From: Bdellovibrio bacteriovorus HD100
Lineage (GTDB): Bacteria; Bdellovibrionota; Bdellovibrionia; Bdellovibrionales; Bdellovibrionaceae
Direction: 5' to 3'
Length of the DNA stretch: 64,000 nucleotides
NCBI RefSeq assembly: GCF_000196175.1
Contig: NC_005363.1
Span: forward strand, 558,001 to 622,000
Shown here piece after piece: positions 41,499 through 49,627 of this stretch. How positions within the stretch are numbered: position 1 is the first letter of the stretch; each line of letters starts with the position of its first letter. The notes beneath the pieces were generated by a model. The model did not search any database. It was given only the letters and a program-made list of their open reading frames with translations, and was not told the DNA's origin. A program made the translations under genes and the position numbers.

Positions 41499-41589
41499 GG
41501 TCCTAGGTCCAGAGCGTGTCTGTTAATTAATTTTTCAGTTTTTCCAGACTTTACCAAGATCCTGAAAACTGGACCTAAAAATGGTCCAG
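41499..41589. promoter_or_regulatory. Two GGACC/GGTCC palindromes in a divergent promoter region
   Basis: GGTCCTAGGTCC (41499-41510) and the perfect inverted repeat CTGGACC-N7-GGTCCAG (41569-41589). They lie between the 41422 (minus) and 41630 (plus) starts. The second is the most symmetrical example in the window. Confidence 0.5.
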
Positions 41590-41629
41590 AACGCCTTTAG
41601 TCGCGCGACCTATCTCCGATCTAGGAGGT

Positions 41630-42871
41630 ATGAAAACACAAAAAAGCACAACCAACATCCTGATGGCTCTTCTAGTAACTACAACTGTTTCCTCCACGAC
41701 CTTCGCCATGGCGAAGAAGCCGGTGAACTCCGGCGGTGGCAGCAACGCAGGCACAACTCCTCCAGCAACGACGCCTCCGACAACAACTCCACCGAGCACG
41801 ACTCCGCCAACGACGACCCCGCCGGTTCGTGAACCAGCAGCGGTGACAGATTCCATCACTCCGGAAGGTTTCAATGTCTTTTCGGAAGTTGCTTATCCGG
41901 TGGGTGGTGTGGTGGACACAAGATACAGCAACTACAGAGAGCTGCTGCCGGTGCGTAATGCCCAGGAGGCTCATGCCACAGATAAATGTGACACGAACCT
42001 GGACACTAATGATCGCTTCGCTGATCGTATTGCCTACGCGGTTGAGCTGAAGATGCAGCCGAGCAAAGCGCAACTGGGTTATGTGGCTTCTTATTTCAAT
42101 CTGAATAAAGACGTAAATACGTATCTGCCAAACAGTTTGATTTCACATCCTCTGTGCAACGTGACGTCTTCCACTTTGAACACGACCTTTGCGGGTAAAA
42201 ACATTCCAAGTGCGGCAACGATCAAAAAAATCAATGACTTCACAAACCTGATGAATGGTTATCGTCGAGAAGCTTTGTCCGGCAACCGCGAAGGTTACGT
42301 GAAGGCTTCCAAATTGTGGTCGAAGTTCATGATGTGTTTGTCTTATATGGAATCTTTGACGACGGCCGACACGGCAAAAGCCCAAAGGGTCGCTGACAAG
42401 TACGGTCCTTCCGGTTATCGCCGTCCGGCAGGTGTGAACTTCTATGAAGATCCAAACCAGCCAGCGGAATCCCGCTTGAACATTGGTCTGTTCCAGTTCA
42501 CTCCGGACGCAGGCGGTAACATCCAGGCTTGTATCCGTGAATGGAATCAACTGTATCCTAAGTGCGGTATCAAAACGAATGCCTCCCAGTCAGAGTTGAT
42601 CCGTGTGTTGGGAAGTTCTTTGCAGACCTTCAATGCCTTCTGTGCGGCAGCGAAAGTCACGGGCAGCTTCGCGGTTCAGGTGAATGCGACAAGTTCCAAG
42701 AACACACACCCGTACAACGTGAAATCCAACGGCTCTTTGAAAGCACCGGCAGAGCGTTGCGTGAGCCCGCACATGTCCGTGGGCAGATCCTACAACCACT
42801 TCGGTCCGTTCCAGAACACGTCGGGTTTCACTCTGGACAATATCATCAGCTGTACAATGGCTGGCGAGTAG
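41630..42871 (+). CDS. Secreted lytic-transglycosylase/lysozyme-like protein with TTPP linker
   Basis: A 413-residue exported protein; ATG after TAGGAGG, signal peptide ending near TTFAMA. A Gly/Ser then Thr/Pro-rich linker (TTPPATTPPTTTPP type, ~residues 40-66) precedes a ~340-residue domain. MCLSYMESLT places a Glu at 241, followed ~50 residues later by LNIGLFQFTPDAGGNIQ. This spacing and the ES...GLFQ pattern resemble the catalytic Glu and GLMQI motif of SLT/lysozyme-fold enzymes. Several cysteines suggest disulfides. Likely a wall-cleaving enzyme; the match is by eye. Confidence 0.7.
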   Translation: MKTQKSTTNILMALLVTTTVSSTTFAMAKKPVNSGGGSNAGTTPPATTPPTTTPPSTTPPTTTPPVREPAAVTDSITPEGFNVFSEVAYPVGGVVDTRYSNYRELLPVRNAQEAHATDKCDTNLDTNDRFADRIAYAVELKMQPSKAQLGYVASYFNLNKDVNTYLPNSLISHPLCNVTSSTLNTTFAGKNIPSAATIKKINDFTNLMNGYRREALSGNREGYVKASKLWSKFMMCLSYMESLTTADTAKAQRVADKYGPSGYRRPAGVNFYEDPNQPAESRLNIGLFQFTPDAGGNIQACIREWNQLYPKCGIKTNASQSELIRVLGSSLQTFNAFCAAAKVTGSFAVQVNATSSKNTHPYNVKSNGSLKAPAERCVSPHMSVGRSYNHFGPFQNTSGFTLDNIISCTMAGE

Positions 42872-42912
42872 TCACTGGAAATTAGATATTGGAAATTGGA
42901 ATTGTGAAAACG

Positions 42913-42942
42913 AAAAAGCCCGCTGTTTTAAGCGGGCTTTTT
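42913..42942. terminator. Strong terminator between convergent genes
   Basis: GCCCGCT and AGCGGGC with a 6-nt loop, flanked by AAAAA and TTTTTT, so functional in both directions. Confidence 0.9.
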
Positions 42943-42946
42943 TGTT

Positions 42947-43474
42947 TTATTCGGCGGTGGGTTTTTGGCCGATTTCTTTCATTTGTTTGATCAGTCTTTC
43001 GAAATAGCCGTTGATCTGGGTTTTTTCTTCTGAAGGGAATTCGCTCCAGAATTTATTGATGCGGGTTTGGTATTCTGGAAGAATCTCGCCGGTCATCTTT
43101 TTGCCTTTTTCAGTCAGCTTGATCACGTAAGAGCGGCCGTCTTTTTCGTGCGTGGTTCTTTGCACAACTTCAACTTTTTCCAGGCTATTGATCAGTCCTG
43201 AAATTGTGGCCTGTGTGACACCAACCATTTGCGCGAGTTCAGAAGGCATCAGGCCATCCACATATTTGTTCAGCAGAATCATCAATGTGAAACGGCCGGA
43301 AGACAAATTGTACTGGGAAAAGAATTTATCCAGATTGATTTCAAACTCCGTGGTGACCTTACGCAACAGTATGTGTGAATACCAAGACTCGGGATTCACC
43401 TGCGGAAACATAGTGCGTGCCTCTTCTTGGATGGTTTCGCGGGGAGGAATTTCAGTAAGGAACAACTTTGCCAT
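42947..43474 (-). CDS. MarR-family transcriptional regulator
   Basis: A 175-residue regulator; ATG 43474 follows AGGAGA. The winged helix-turn-helix contains FTLMILLNKYVDGLMPSELA, QMVGVTQATISGLINSLEK (recognition helix) and the wing EVVQRTTHEKDGRSYVIKLT. MarR dimers bind palindromes and usually release DNA on binding small phenolics or on oxidation. The gene is alone, with no obvious adjacent target; targets could be at a distance. Confidence 0.92.
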   Translation of the reverse strand: MAKLFLTEIPPRETIQEEARTMFPQVNPESWYSHILLRKVTTEFEINLDKFFSQYNLSSGRFTLMILLNKYVDGLMPSELAQMVGVTQATISGLINSLEKVEVVQRTTHEKDGRSYVIKLTEKGKKMTGEILPEYQTRINKFWSEFPSEEKTQINGYFERLIKQMKEIGQKPTAE

Positions 43475-43539
43475 GGGATCTCCTAGAACTGTCAGCAAGC
43501 ATACTAAAGCTTCCTTATCATTTTAATTAGGGGGCTAAG

Positions 43540-43647
43540 ATGAGGCAAGCAAAAGGACGCAAAAAAAGCAAAAGGTCTCTCGCCTTTTCCGGTGAGATCG
43601 CACTCAGTCGAGTTGAACAAGAGCAAAAAAAAAGGAAGAAGTGTTGA
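43540..43647 (+). CDS. Candidate 35-residue basic peptide
   Basis: ATG 43540 is preceded by GGGGG at 6-nt spacing. The frame encodes 35 residues rich in Lys and Arg (RQAKGRKKSKR near the N-terminus, KKRKKC at the end). Its 3' end overlaps the terminator of the minus-strand gene at 43690. It starts 65 bp from the divergent marR gene. Either a small nucleic-acid-binding peptide or chance. Confidence 0.35.
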   Translation: MRQAKGRKKSKRSLAFSGEIALSRVEQEQKKRKKC

Positions 43648-43660
43648 ATCACTTCTTCCT
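43624..43660 (-). terminator. Terminator of the gene at 43690-44085
   Basis: On the minus strand AGGAAGAAGTG and CACTTCTTCCT pair around a short loop, followed by nine T. Strong rho-independent form. Confidence 0.88.
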
Positions 43661-43689
43661 GCAAACGAAATGAGAATCGTGTTGAGCCT

Positions 43690-44085
43690 CTACTCCAAAG
43701 TGTAGACGATCACTTTGATGAAGTCTTTGTGGCTCAGAGATCTTTCCAGACACGCACGGGAAGTTTCAAAAGAAGACGGGGATTTGGTGCCAGCGAAAGT
43801 GATCAGCACAGCTCCGTTCATCGCCTCACCCACAACCTGGCAACGGTCGTCCATCAGTTTCAGTACGCGACCTTTGGTCACTGGCAGTTCACCATCAGTG
43901 GTGAATTTGAATGCGCAAGAAAAGAAGCTCTGAGGTTTGTCCGTCGCGCCGGATACGTTTTTCAAGCAGGTGTTGTACAGGTCAGAGATTTCTCTTTCAA
44001 CAGCGATGATATTTCCGACTTTACGGTCAGAAGCTTGAGCAGAGAAAGCCACTAGCAAAGAAGCGATAGCAAAAAACAGTTTCAT
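43690..44085 (-). CDS. Small secreted protein (131 residues)
   Basis: ATG 44085 follows GGAGGA. Signal peptide MKLFFAIASLLVAFSAQAS, then a ~110-residue mature domain with four cysteines (TCLKNVSG, FFSCAFKF, DDRCQVVGE, SRACLERSL), which could make two disulfides. No family recognised. Monocistronic, with its own terminator. Confidence 0.75.
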   Translation of the reverse strand: MKLFFAIASLLVAFSAQASDRKVGNIIAVEREISDLYNTCLKNVSGATDKPQSFFSCAFKFTTDGELPVTKGRVLKLMDDRCQVVGEAMNGAVLITFAGTKSPSSFETSRACLERSLSHKDFIKVIVYTLE

Positions 44086-44177
44086 ACAGTCCTCCGATTA
44101 TTTTGGAACGTCATCAGCCTTTCACCTTTTTCCCCCGGCTCAAAGCCTTTCGGCAGTGTGTCGCGGAATCTTGTGTT

Positions 44178-44681
44178 TCAATTTCCTAGTCGATCCTTGA
44201 TTTTGTCGATTCCAGCTTGAGCGCACTGGTCGTCCAAAGGACCGCCTGGAGCACCACCCACGCCAATAGCACCAATGACGATACTGCCAGCTCGAATGGG
44301 AAGGCCCCCGCCGAGCAATAGGAATCCGTCAATGGCGCCAAGATTCTGGGCGGCAGGATTGCTTTGAGATGTTGCAAGCATTGCAGAGGTTCCGTTCTTT
44401 GCAGAAGCGGAAGTGTAGGCTTTTCGACGGCTGGCATCGACGGTATGAGGGCCCGCGCCATCGGCGCGAAACATCGCTTTAACGTCGCCTGCCTTATCGA
44501 CGACGGTAGCGGCCACTTGATAGCCCTTGGTTGCGCAGTTGGCGACAGCTTCTTTGGCGGCCTCTTCAGCCAAAGTCAGAGTGATGTTGGATTCTATTTT
44601 GAATCCTGCGGAAGGGGATGCGGCTTGTGCGATGGGGGTGGCCATCAAAGCCACGGTCAGAGCGGCGATGCGTTTGTTCAT
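44178..44681 (-). CDS. Exported GlcG/HbpS-family (DUF336) protein
   Basis: A 167-residue protein with signal peptide ending IAQA; ATG follows AGGAG. The domain contains LAEEAAKEAVANCATKGYQV, VVDKAGDVKAMFRADGAGP and GGGLPIRAGSIVIGAIGVGG, the pattern of PF03928. In HbpS the fold binds haem and senses redox stress; in others it binds small ligands. The function here is not determined. Confidence 0.9.
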   Translation of the reverse strand: MNKRIAALTVALMATPIAQAASPSAGFKIESNITLTLAEEAAKEAVANCATKGYQVAATVVDKAGDVKAMFRADGAGPHTVDASRRKAYTSASAKNGTSAMLATSQSNPAAQNLGAIDGFLLLGGGLPIRAGSIVIGAIGVGGAPGGPLDDQCAQAGIDKIKDRLGN

Positions 44682-44753
44682 AAGGTCTCCTAAGGGTGAG
44701 GAGAAAATCTTAGAACTTTTAAAAGGCTCTCTGCAAAGAAAGCCCTCGTGTAT

Positions 44754-45512
44754 TTAAACAGAATCAGGAATGGTCACGATCAGGGCGCGGTCCTTTAGAA
44801 CCACCATCGTGTGTTCAAACTGGGCGGTGCGATGTTCTTTGCCGGCCACCAGTGTCCAGTTGTCGGGTTCTTCATCGACGAATCTTGCGCCGGTGGAGAC
44901 AAATGGCTCGATGGTGATGACATGGCCGTCTTTCAGTTTGCGTTTGTCCGTCTTGTCGTAATAACCCGCGATGAATTTTGGTTCTTCGTGCAGGCCGCGG
45001 CCCACACCATGACTGCCCAGGTTTTCAATAACGGTGTAACCGTGGGACTTTGCGACTTTTTCGATGTTGTAGCCGATCACATTGATCAGCTCGCCGGCTT
45101 TCACAGCCTTGATCGCTGTGTCGAGCGCCAGACGGGTGACCTTCAAAAGTTCTTCGTCCGATTTCTTTCCCGGAGGCACGATGAAAGAGCCGCCGTTGTC
45201 AGCGAAGTAGCCTCCAAATTCGGCCGATACGTCGATGTTGATCAGGTCACCGGCTTTGATGATCTTCTTGTCAGAGGGCACGCCGTGGGCGACTTCGTGA
45301 TTCAGGCTGATGCAGTTGTAGCCAGGGAAGTTGTACGTTGCCATGGGGCCGGATTTGGCTCCATGCAATTCCAAATAAGTGCCGCCCAGCTGATCCAGCT
45401 CTTTGGTGCTCATTCCGGGTTCCATTTTGCGGGCCATGTACTGCAGGCAGTTGGCGACGATTTTCCCGATTTTTTTAAGACCTTCCAGGTCGGCTTCTGT
45501 CTTTACGATCAT
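44754..45512 (-). CDS. map: Methionine aminopeptidase type I
   Basis: A 252-residue metallo-aminopeptidase that removes initiator Met. The five metal ligands are in INIDVSAEFG (Asp), YFADNGGS (Asp), LGSHGVGRGLHEEP (His), ITIEPF (Glu) and AQFEHT (Glu). LNHEVAHGVPSD carries the substrate His. Compared with E. coli MAP it lacks the KHMC-type surface Cys. It is divergent from nnrD with only 25 bp between start codons. Confidence 0.95.
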   Translation of the reverse strand: MIVKTEADLEGLKKIGKIVANCLQYMARKMEPGMSTKELDQLGGTYLELHGAKSGPMATYNFPGYNCISLNHEVAHGVPSDKKIIKAGDLINIDVSAEFGGYFADNGGSFIVPPGKKSDEELLKVTRLALDTAIKAVKAGELINVIGYNIEKVAKSHGYTVIENLGSHGVGRGLHEEPKFIAGYYDKTDKRKLKDGHVITIEPFVSTGARFVDEEPDNWTLVAGKEHRTAQFEHTMVVLKDRALIVTIPDSV

Positions 45513-45537
45513 GGATTTGGTTTATACACTAAGGTTT

Positions 45538-46386
45538 ATGGAAAAAGCCAATGATCCCGTTCGCATCCTGAAGAAATCAACCGCGCGGAAACTTTTACCT
45601 GCCGTCAGCGCCCATGATAATAAAGCCACAAGGGGCCGCAGTCTTTTGCTGGCGGGAAGTGCCCAGTACCCCGGGGCCGGGATTTTGGCCGCCCGTGGGG
45701 CTTTGCGCATGGGCAGTGGCTATGTGATGCTGGCCCCGCAAGGGGTGACGGTTTCATCTTTGGAAAATCCGGATTTTTTGGTTTTGGATCTTAAGAAAGA
45801 CTCTTGGCAGCAGCAAAAATTCGATGCGCTTTTGTGTGGTCCGGGTTTTGGAGTCACTCCGTTCACTGCTGAGGTGATTCGCGAATTGAAGGCCCGCAAG
45901 GTCGAACGGGTGGTGCTGGATGCCGATGCTCTGACGGTCTGTGCGGAACAGGATCTGTTTCCGCTGCCCGCAACCTGGATTGTCACGCCCCACACCGGGG
46001 AACTGGCGCGCTGCCTGGGGGTGGAGGCCGAAGAAATCGCCGCCAACCGCTACGGATTTGTGCGTGTTGCGCAGGAGATGATGGGCTGTGTGGTTTTGCT
46101 CAAAGGCCCGCAGACTTTGGTGGCCGGCCCCAACCGGGTTTATGGGATCTCCACCGGAAACGCCGCTTTGGCGAAATCCGGAACCGGGGATGTGCTGGCG
46201 GGGATTATAACGGCTTTGAGGGCACAAAAGGTGCCTGCTTTAAGGGCAGCGCTGTTGGGGGCCTATGTCCATGGAGCCACCGCGAACCTGTGGAAGTCGC
46301 GTAAAAGGGATCTGTTAAGCATGACGGCGTCCGATGTGGTCGAATCTCTGCCCCAGGTGCTCTATAACTTACGTGAGGGATTTTAG
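45538..46386 (+). CDS. nnrD: ADP-dependent (S)-NAD(P)H-hydrate dehydratase
   Basis: A 282-residue enzyme that repairs damaged NAD(P)H hydrates. ATG 45538 (AAGG upstream) is preferred to the longer frame, which would run through the divergent map gene. Ribokinase-like motifs: GRSLLLAGSAQYPGAGILAA, the phosphate segment PHTGELARCL, LLKGPQTLV and the catalytic loop KSGTGDVLAGII with the Asp base. The usual N-terminal epimerase domain (NnrE) is absent, so the epimerase must be encoded elsewhere. Confidence 0.93.
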   Translation: MEKANDPVRILKKSTARKLLPAVSAHDNKATRGRSLLLAGSAQYPGAGILAARGALRMGSGYVMLAPQGVTVSSLENPDFLVLDLKKDSWQQQKFDALLCGPGFGVTPFTAEVIRELKARKVERVVLDADALTVCAEQDLFPLPATWIVTPHTGELARCLGVEAEEIAANRYGFVRVAQEMMGCVVLLKGPQTLVAGPNRVYGISTGNAALAKSGTGDVLAGIITALRAQKVPALRAALLGAYVHGATANLWKSRKRDLLSMTASDVVESLPQVLYNLREGF

Positions 46387-46441
46387 AAAAAACTACCCGC
46401 CCCGTTCCATAACAAAAGCATGACTTTCCTTTTCCCCCTTG

Positions 46442-46458
46442 GGCAGGTACAACCTGCC
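46442..46458 (+). promoter_or_regulatory. 5'-leader hairpin of the outer-membrane protein gene
   Basis: GGCAGGT and ACCTGCC with a 3-nt loop, 18 bp before the ATG at 46477 and before its GGGGGA ribosome site. Stable leader hairpins like this protect highly expressed OMP mRNAs. Confidence 0.4.
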
Positions 46459-46476
46459 GAAACTTTGGGGGATTTA

Positions 46477-47415
46477 ATGACTAAAGGGCTTTTGTTCGCA
46501 GCTGTGCTGGGTCTTTCGTTGGCAGCCAACGCTCAGACTTCTTCTACCACTCTTTCCACTCCATCTGTGGAATCCGGAACTCAGAAAACAACCACTTCTG
46601 TGGGTGATGTTCTGAAAAACAAAAAATTCGAAGACGACAAAGACATCACTGATTCCAAGTTGAAAGCGGAATCCGGTTCCTTGTCCCGTTATTCTTTGAA
46701 ATTCTCTTTGTCTTACTTCGGTCCTCCAATTGGCGACCTTGACAGCAAACTTCAGCCAAATCCAGATGGTTCCATCGGTGTGAATCAGGTTTCCCTGAGC
46801 GGTTCCATCAGCGGTCGTTACCGTTTGGATTCCAAAGCAGCGATCAGCGCGGGGACGGGCATCAACGTTCTGACTCCATTCCAGGGTGCTGAGCGCACGG
46901 ATGTTAAAACTCCATTCATCAGCTATGACCGCAACGCGCGTTTGGGTGATGTTCAGGTTCGTAACTCTTACGGTGCTTCCCTGACCACGGTTCCAAACTT
47001 CCGTGAAGTGGGTCAGTACTCTTCTCTTTCTTACGACAACTCTCTGGTTTACAACATCGGGTCTTCCGGTGTGGCCGTGGGTCTGGATACGGGCCTGAGT
47101 GTGTTCCTGTATGAGCGCGGTTATGAGCCCAAAGACGGCAAAGCTTCCCGTTACCACCTGGGTTTCTACCCACAGGTGAAATACAACTTCTCTGACAAGC
47201 TGAACGTTTACACTTCTGTGGCGATGAACTTCTGGAATCCACGTTACCGTGACGGCGAGATGGATTTGCTGAACAAAACCCTGAGCGGCCGTGTGGGCAT
47301 GGGTTATGCGTTCTCTCGTGACATCTACTTTGCACCTTACCTGAATTACTACCCTAAGGATGCTCGTACAGAGTCCACGACTCTGAGCTTCTCCACGATC
47401 TTCTCGATCCTGTAG
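46477..47415 (+). CDS. Outer-membrane beta-barrel protein
   Basis: A 312-residue protein; ATG 46477 follows GGGGGA and starts a clear signal peptide (MTKGLLFAAVLGLSLAANAQ). After a Ser/Thr-rich N-terminal part, strands alternate in the barrel pattern (SLKFSLSYFGPPIGD, VAVGLDTGLSVFLYE, YHLGFYPQVKYNFSD, VGMGYAFSRDIYFAPYLNYY). Aromatic girdle residues are common. Codon use is strongly biased, suggesting high expression. A porin-like role is likely; I cannot name the family. A strong terminator follows. Confidence 0.8.
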   Translation: MTKGLLFAAVLGLSLAANAQTSSTTLSTPSVESGTQKTTTSVGDVLKNKKFEDDKDITDSKLKAESGSLSRYSLKFSLSYFGPPIGDLDSKLQPNPDGSIGVNQVSLSGSISGRYRLDSKAAISAGTGINVLTPFQGAERTDVKTPFISYDRNARLGDVQVRNSYGASLTTVPNFREVGQYSSLSYDNSLVYNIGSSGVAVGLDTGLSVFLYERGYEPKDGKASRYHLGFYPQVKYNFSDKLNVYTSVAMNFWNPRYRDGEMDLLNKTLSGRVGMGYAFSRDIYFAPYLNYYPKDARTESTTLSFSTIFSIL

Positions 47416-47441
47416 TTTCAGACGGCATTTAAAAAACAAAA

Positions 47442-47475
47442 AAACCAGGGCGCCTTATTCGCTCTGGTTTTTTTA
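47442..47475 (+). terminator. Terminator of the outer-membrane protein gene
   Basis: AAACCAGGGCG and CGCTCTGGTTT with one G-T pair and a 7-nt loop, then seven T. Confidence 0.9.
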
Positions 47476-47508
47476 TTTAATCACCAATCAAAAATCTGAT
47501 CTTGTCAC

Positions 47509-47598
47509 TTAAGGTGGACCCGTCTCTGTCAGGAGAGCCAATTCACGAATCTCCCGGTTCCAGATATATTCCTTACGTACGACATGCTTTTTAGCCAT
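47509..47598 (-). CDS. Candidate 29-residue small protein
   Basis: On the minus strand ATG (47598) is preceded by AAGGAG with ideal spacing. The frame encodes 29 residues, beginning MAKKHVVRKEYIWNREIRE and ending TGPP before TAA. Charged and helical at first. It stands alone between two terminators, in a region with no other gene, so the ribosome site has no other explanation. No family recognised. Confidence 0.55.
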   Translation of the reverse strand: MAKKHVVRKEYIWNREIRELALLTETGPP

Positions 47599-47793
47599 TC
47601 AAGGCTCCTTTCGCAGAACCTAACCCGAGGTTCATAAAACTTATCGGCCAGACCTTTGGATAGTTGAGCGACTTTTTTTAAATTCTGGAAAAAAATGAAC
47701 GTCGTCCAATCGTGAGACGTGAAAAGCGCCGCTGTGCGAGCGAAAAAAGGGGTGTCGTTCTTTTTGACGATCAGTGGTGAGACAATTTGATGG
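47599..47793. other. Remaining intergenic stretch beside the small gene
   Basis: No further gene seen. The stretch is A/T-rich near 47660-47700 and contains CGTCGTCC-N-GTGAGACG-type short repeats; it probably holds the promoter of the 29-residue gene. Confidence 0.4.
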
Positions 47794-48390
47794 TTATTTG
47801 TTCGCGGCTGCCAGAACTTCGAGCAGATTCAGGGTCATCATGTACGACAATCCCCACAGTGGCGGCTCACGATCCAGATACACGGCAGGAAGTTCAAGGC
47901 CGATATTTTCCCGCTGCAGGCGATAGGTGGTCACTCTTTGCGGATTTTGAATTTCTTTGAGCGGAACCCAGAAAAAGTCCGCCACTTCGGTTTTATCCAG
48001 CACAATATTAAAATTTCGTTCGGTGAAAAACACAAACGGGCGGATGTAAAAATCCAGCATGGTTCCGGCTTTGCGGGCCTGAATATCATTCAGGCGACCC
48101 AGCAGCTCCGGGTTGGTCAGATCAATGCCGACTTCTTCCAGCGTTTCACGAAGGGCCGCATCCAGATCCGTTTTGTCGCTGTCTTCACGCTTGCCCCCGG
48201 GAAAAGCCAGTTGACCTGACCAGCGGTCGGAATCACTGAAAGCCCGCTGGATATAACCCAGTTCCAGATTTTCCAAAGAATTCCCGCGCAGGATCAGAGC
48301 CACGCAGGCATGGCGGCCCAGTTGCGTGGAAAGATCCAGGGGCATGGTCACATTGATGGCGGAATAAAGAGATTCTTTGAGGGAGCTCAT
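47794..48390 (-). CDS. NUDIX hydrolase, CoA pyrophosphatase type
   Basis: A 198-residue protein; ATG 48390 follows GAGGGAG. The CoA-diphosphatase signature YIQRAFSDSDRWSGQLAFPGG precedes the Nudix box AALRETLEEVGI, which has the two-residue insertion typical of NUDT7/8 and NudL. It probably cleaves CoA and acyl-CoA derivatives to phosphopantetheine and adenosine 3',5'-bisphosphate. No neighbouring CoA genes, though coaD is 24 kb away. Confidence 0.88.
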   Translation of the reverse strand: MSSLKESLYSAINVTMPLDLSTQLGRHACVALILRGNSLENLELGYIQRAFSDSDRWSGQLAFPGGKREDSDKTDLDAALRETLEEVGIDLTNPELLGRLNDIQARKAGTMLDFYIRPFVFFTERNFNIVLDKTEVADFFWVPLKEIQNPQRVTTYRLQRENIGLELPAVYLDREPPLWGLSYMMTLNLLEVLAAANK

Positions 48391-48419
48391 GACTCCCTCA
48401 AGATAACCGGAAAAAAGAA

Positions 48420-48839
48420 CTAGCGGCAAGATCTGCGCGACACGGTCTCGTTCTTTTCATTGCAGGACGTGATGCGGCAGTTGCTGTAGCGGTAGTGGCA
48501 GCGGTCAATGGCCTCGCGTTCAGCAGCGTACTGAGTGTTGCCACGGCTTTCGATCGTCATGCGATAACCGCGATAGTCGACACCTTCGGCAGTACAGGCA
48601 TAATATTTGGCAGAACAAGTTTCGATACAGTTGCCGTGTTTTTTCAAACACTCCCGACAATCACGGTGTCCGCTCCAATGTTCCTCCCAGCCATCATCGC
48701 TGGCCGAACAACTGACTTGCGGGCGTCCATAGCCAGGGCGGTCTCCTGGACGGTCGGGCTTCACCCAGTCAAAGATACTGGCGGCAAACACGTTCATCGA
48801 GAACAGACAGATCATTGCGAAAGTCATTAGTGGTTTCAT
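48420..48839 (-). CDS. Cysteine-rich secreted protein
   Basis: A 139-residue protein; ATG follows GGAGG. Signal peptide ending NVFA, then a Pro/Arg/Asp-rich segment (DRPGDRPGYGRP). The mature part contains many cysteines in CxxC-like pairs (DCRECLKKHGNC, ETCSAKYYACTAEG, RCHYRYSNCRITSC), suggesting a disulfide-rich fold. No known family recognised. Located next to a NUDIX gene with a 29-bp gap, so possibly co-transcribed. Confidence 0.75.
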   Translation of the reverse strand: MKPLMTFAMICLFSMNVFAASIFDWVKPDRPGDRPGYGRPQVSCSASDDGWEEHWSGHRDCRECLKKHGNCIETCSAKYYACTAEGVDYRGYRMTIESRGNTQYAAEREAIDRCHYRYSNCRITSCNEKNETVSRRSCR

Positions 48840-48913
48840 TTTTCCTCCGTTATTGGTTCACGCAGGAAAATATTTCAAAGACAGTGCCAGCCCGTTCAGG
48901 GTCAATGTGACAC

Positions 48914-49561
48914 TTAAATCAGATAGAAGAGAATGCAGAAGTACTGACACGCACTTCCACCCAGAACGAACAGATGCCAAATACCATGGAAGTGTTTGAC
49001 CTTTTCATCATACAAAAAGAATCCGATGCCGCCAGTGTACAGCAGTCCACCCAACGCCAACCAGAAAATCCCGGCTGATGGCAATGCCGCCGTCAGTGGT
49101 TTCATCGCGACCACGACCAGCCATCCCATCAGAACATAAATAATCATCGAAGGCACACGCGTGCGATGTGACAACGTCAGTTCGTAGGTGATTCCCACAA
49201 GTGCCAGCGTCCAGTTGATACCAAACAGCCACCAACCCCACGGACCACGCAAAGTGATCAGAGTGAAGGGAGTGTAAGTGCCGGCGATCAAAAGATAGAT
49301 GGCGATGTGATCCAGTTTTTGAAAGATCTGTTTCGAGCGTCCCTGAAAGCTGTGATACAGGGTCGAGATGGTGTAGAGCAAAACCAGCATGCCGCCATAA
49401 ACGCTGGTGGCGACGATCTTCCAGATGTCTCCGGTGACCGTGGCCAGGGTGATCAGCACGGAAGTGCCAGCCACCGAAAGCGCGGCGCCAACCAAGTGAG
49501 TGATGCTGTTAAAGCGTTCGCCGTGGTAGATATCGACCTCCCGATTTACTGAGCATAGCAT
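48914..49561 (-). CDS. Hemolysin III/PAQR-family membrane protein
   Basis: A 215-residue protein with seven predicted helices. ATG 49561 has no clear ribosome site; GTG 49570 is an alternative. PAQR motifs are present: FNSITHLVGAALS, YHSFQGRSKQIFQKLDHIAI with His and Asp, and HFHGIWHLFVL. The conserved His/Asp residues coordinate zinc in related ceramidase-like receptors. In bacteria the family is named after hemolysin III but its function is poorly known. Confidence 0.92.
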   Translation of the reverse strand: MLCSVNREVDIYHGERFNSITHLVGAALSVAGTSVLITLATVTGDIWKIVATSVYGGMLVLLYTISTLYHSFQGRSKQIFQKLDHIAIYLLIAGTYTPFTLITLRGPWGWWLFGINWTLALVGITYELTLSHRTRVPSMIIYVLMGWLVVVAMKPLTAALPSAGIFWLALGGLLYTGGIGFFLYDEKVKHFHGIWHLFVLGGSACQYFCILFYLI

Positions 49562-49627
49562 GGATGCCACAGAAACGAGAGGTTAAGATTTGATGAAAGC
49601 GGATCGAGAAAGTTAGCAAATCTCTGG

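Noticed and set aside
46220-46234. AAGGTGCCTG match to the REP repeat inside nnrD
   Set aside because: Only 10 bases match, without GTAG or hairpin; explained as coding sequence.
46474-47439. 321-codon minus-strand frame opposite the outer-membrane protein
   Set aside because: Mirror frame caused by strong codon bias; composition is not protein-like.
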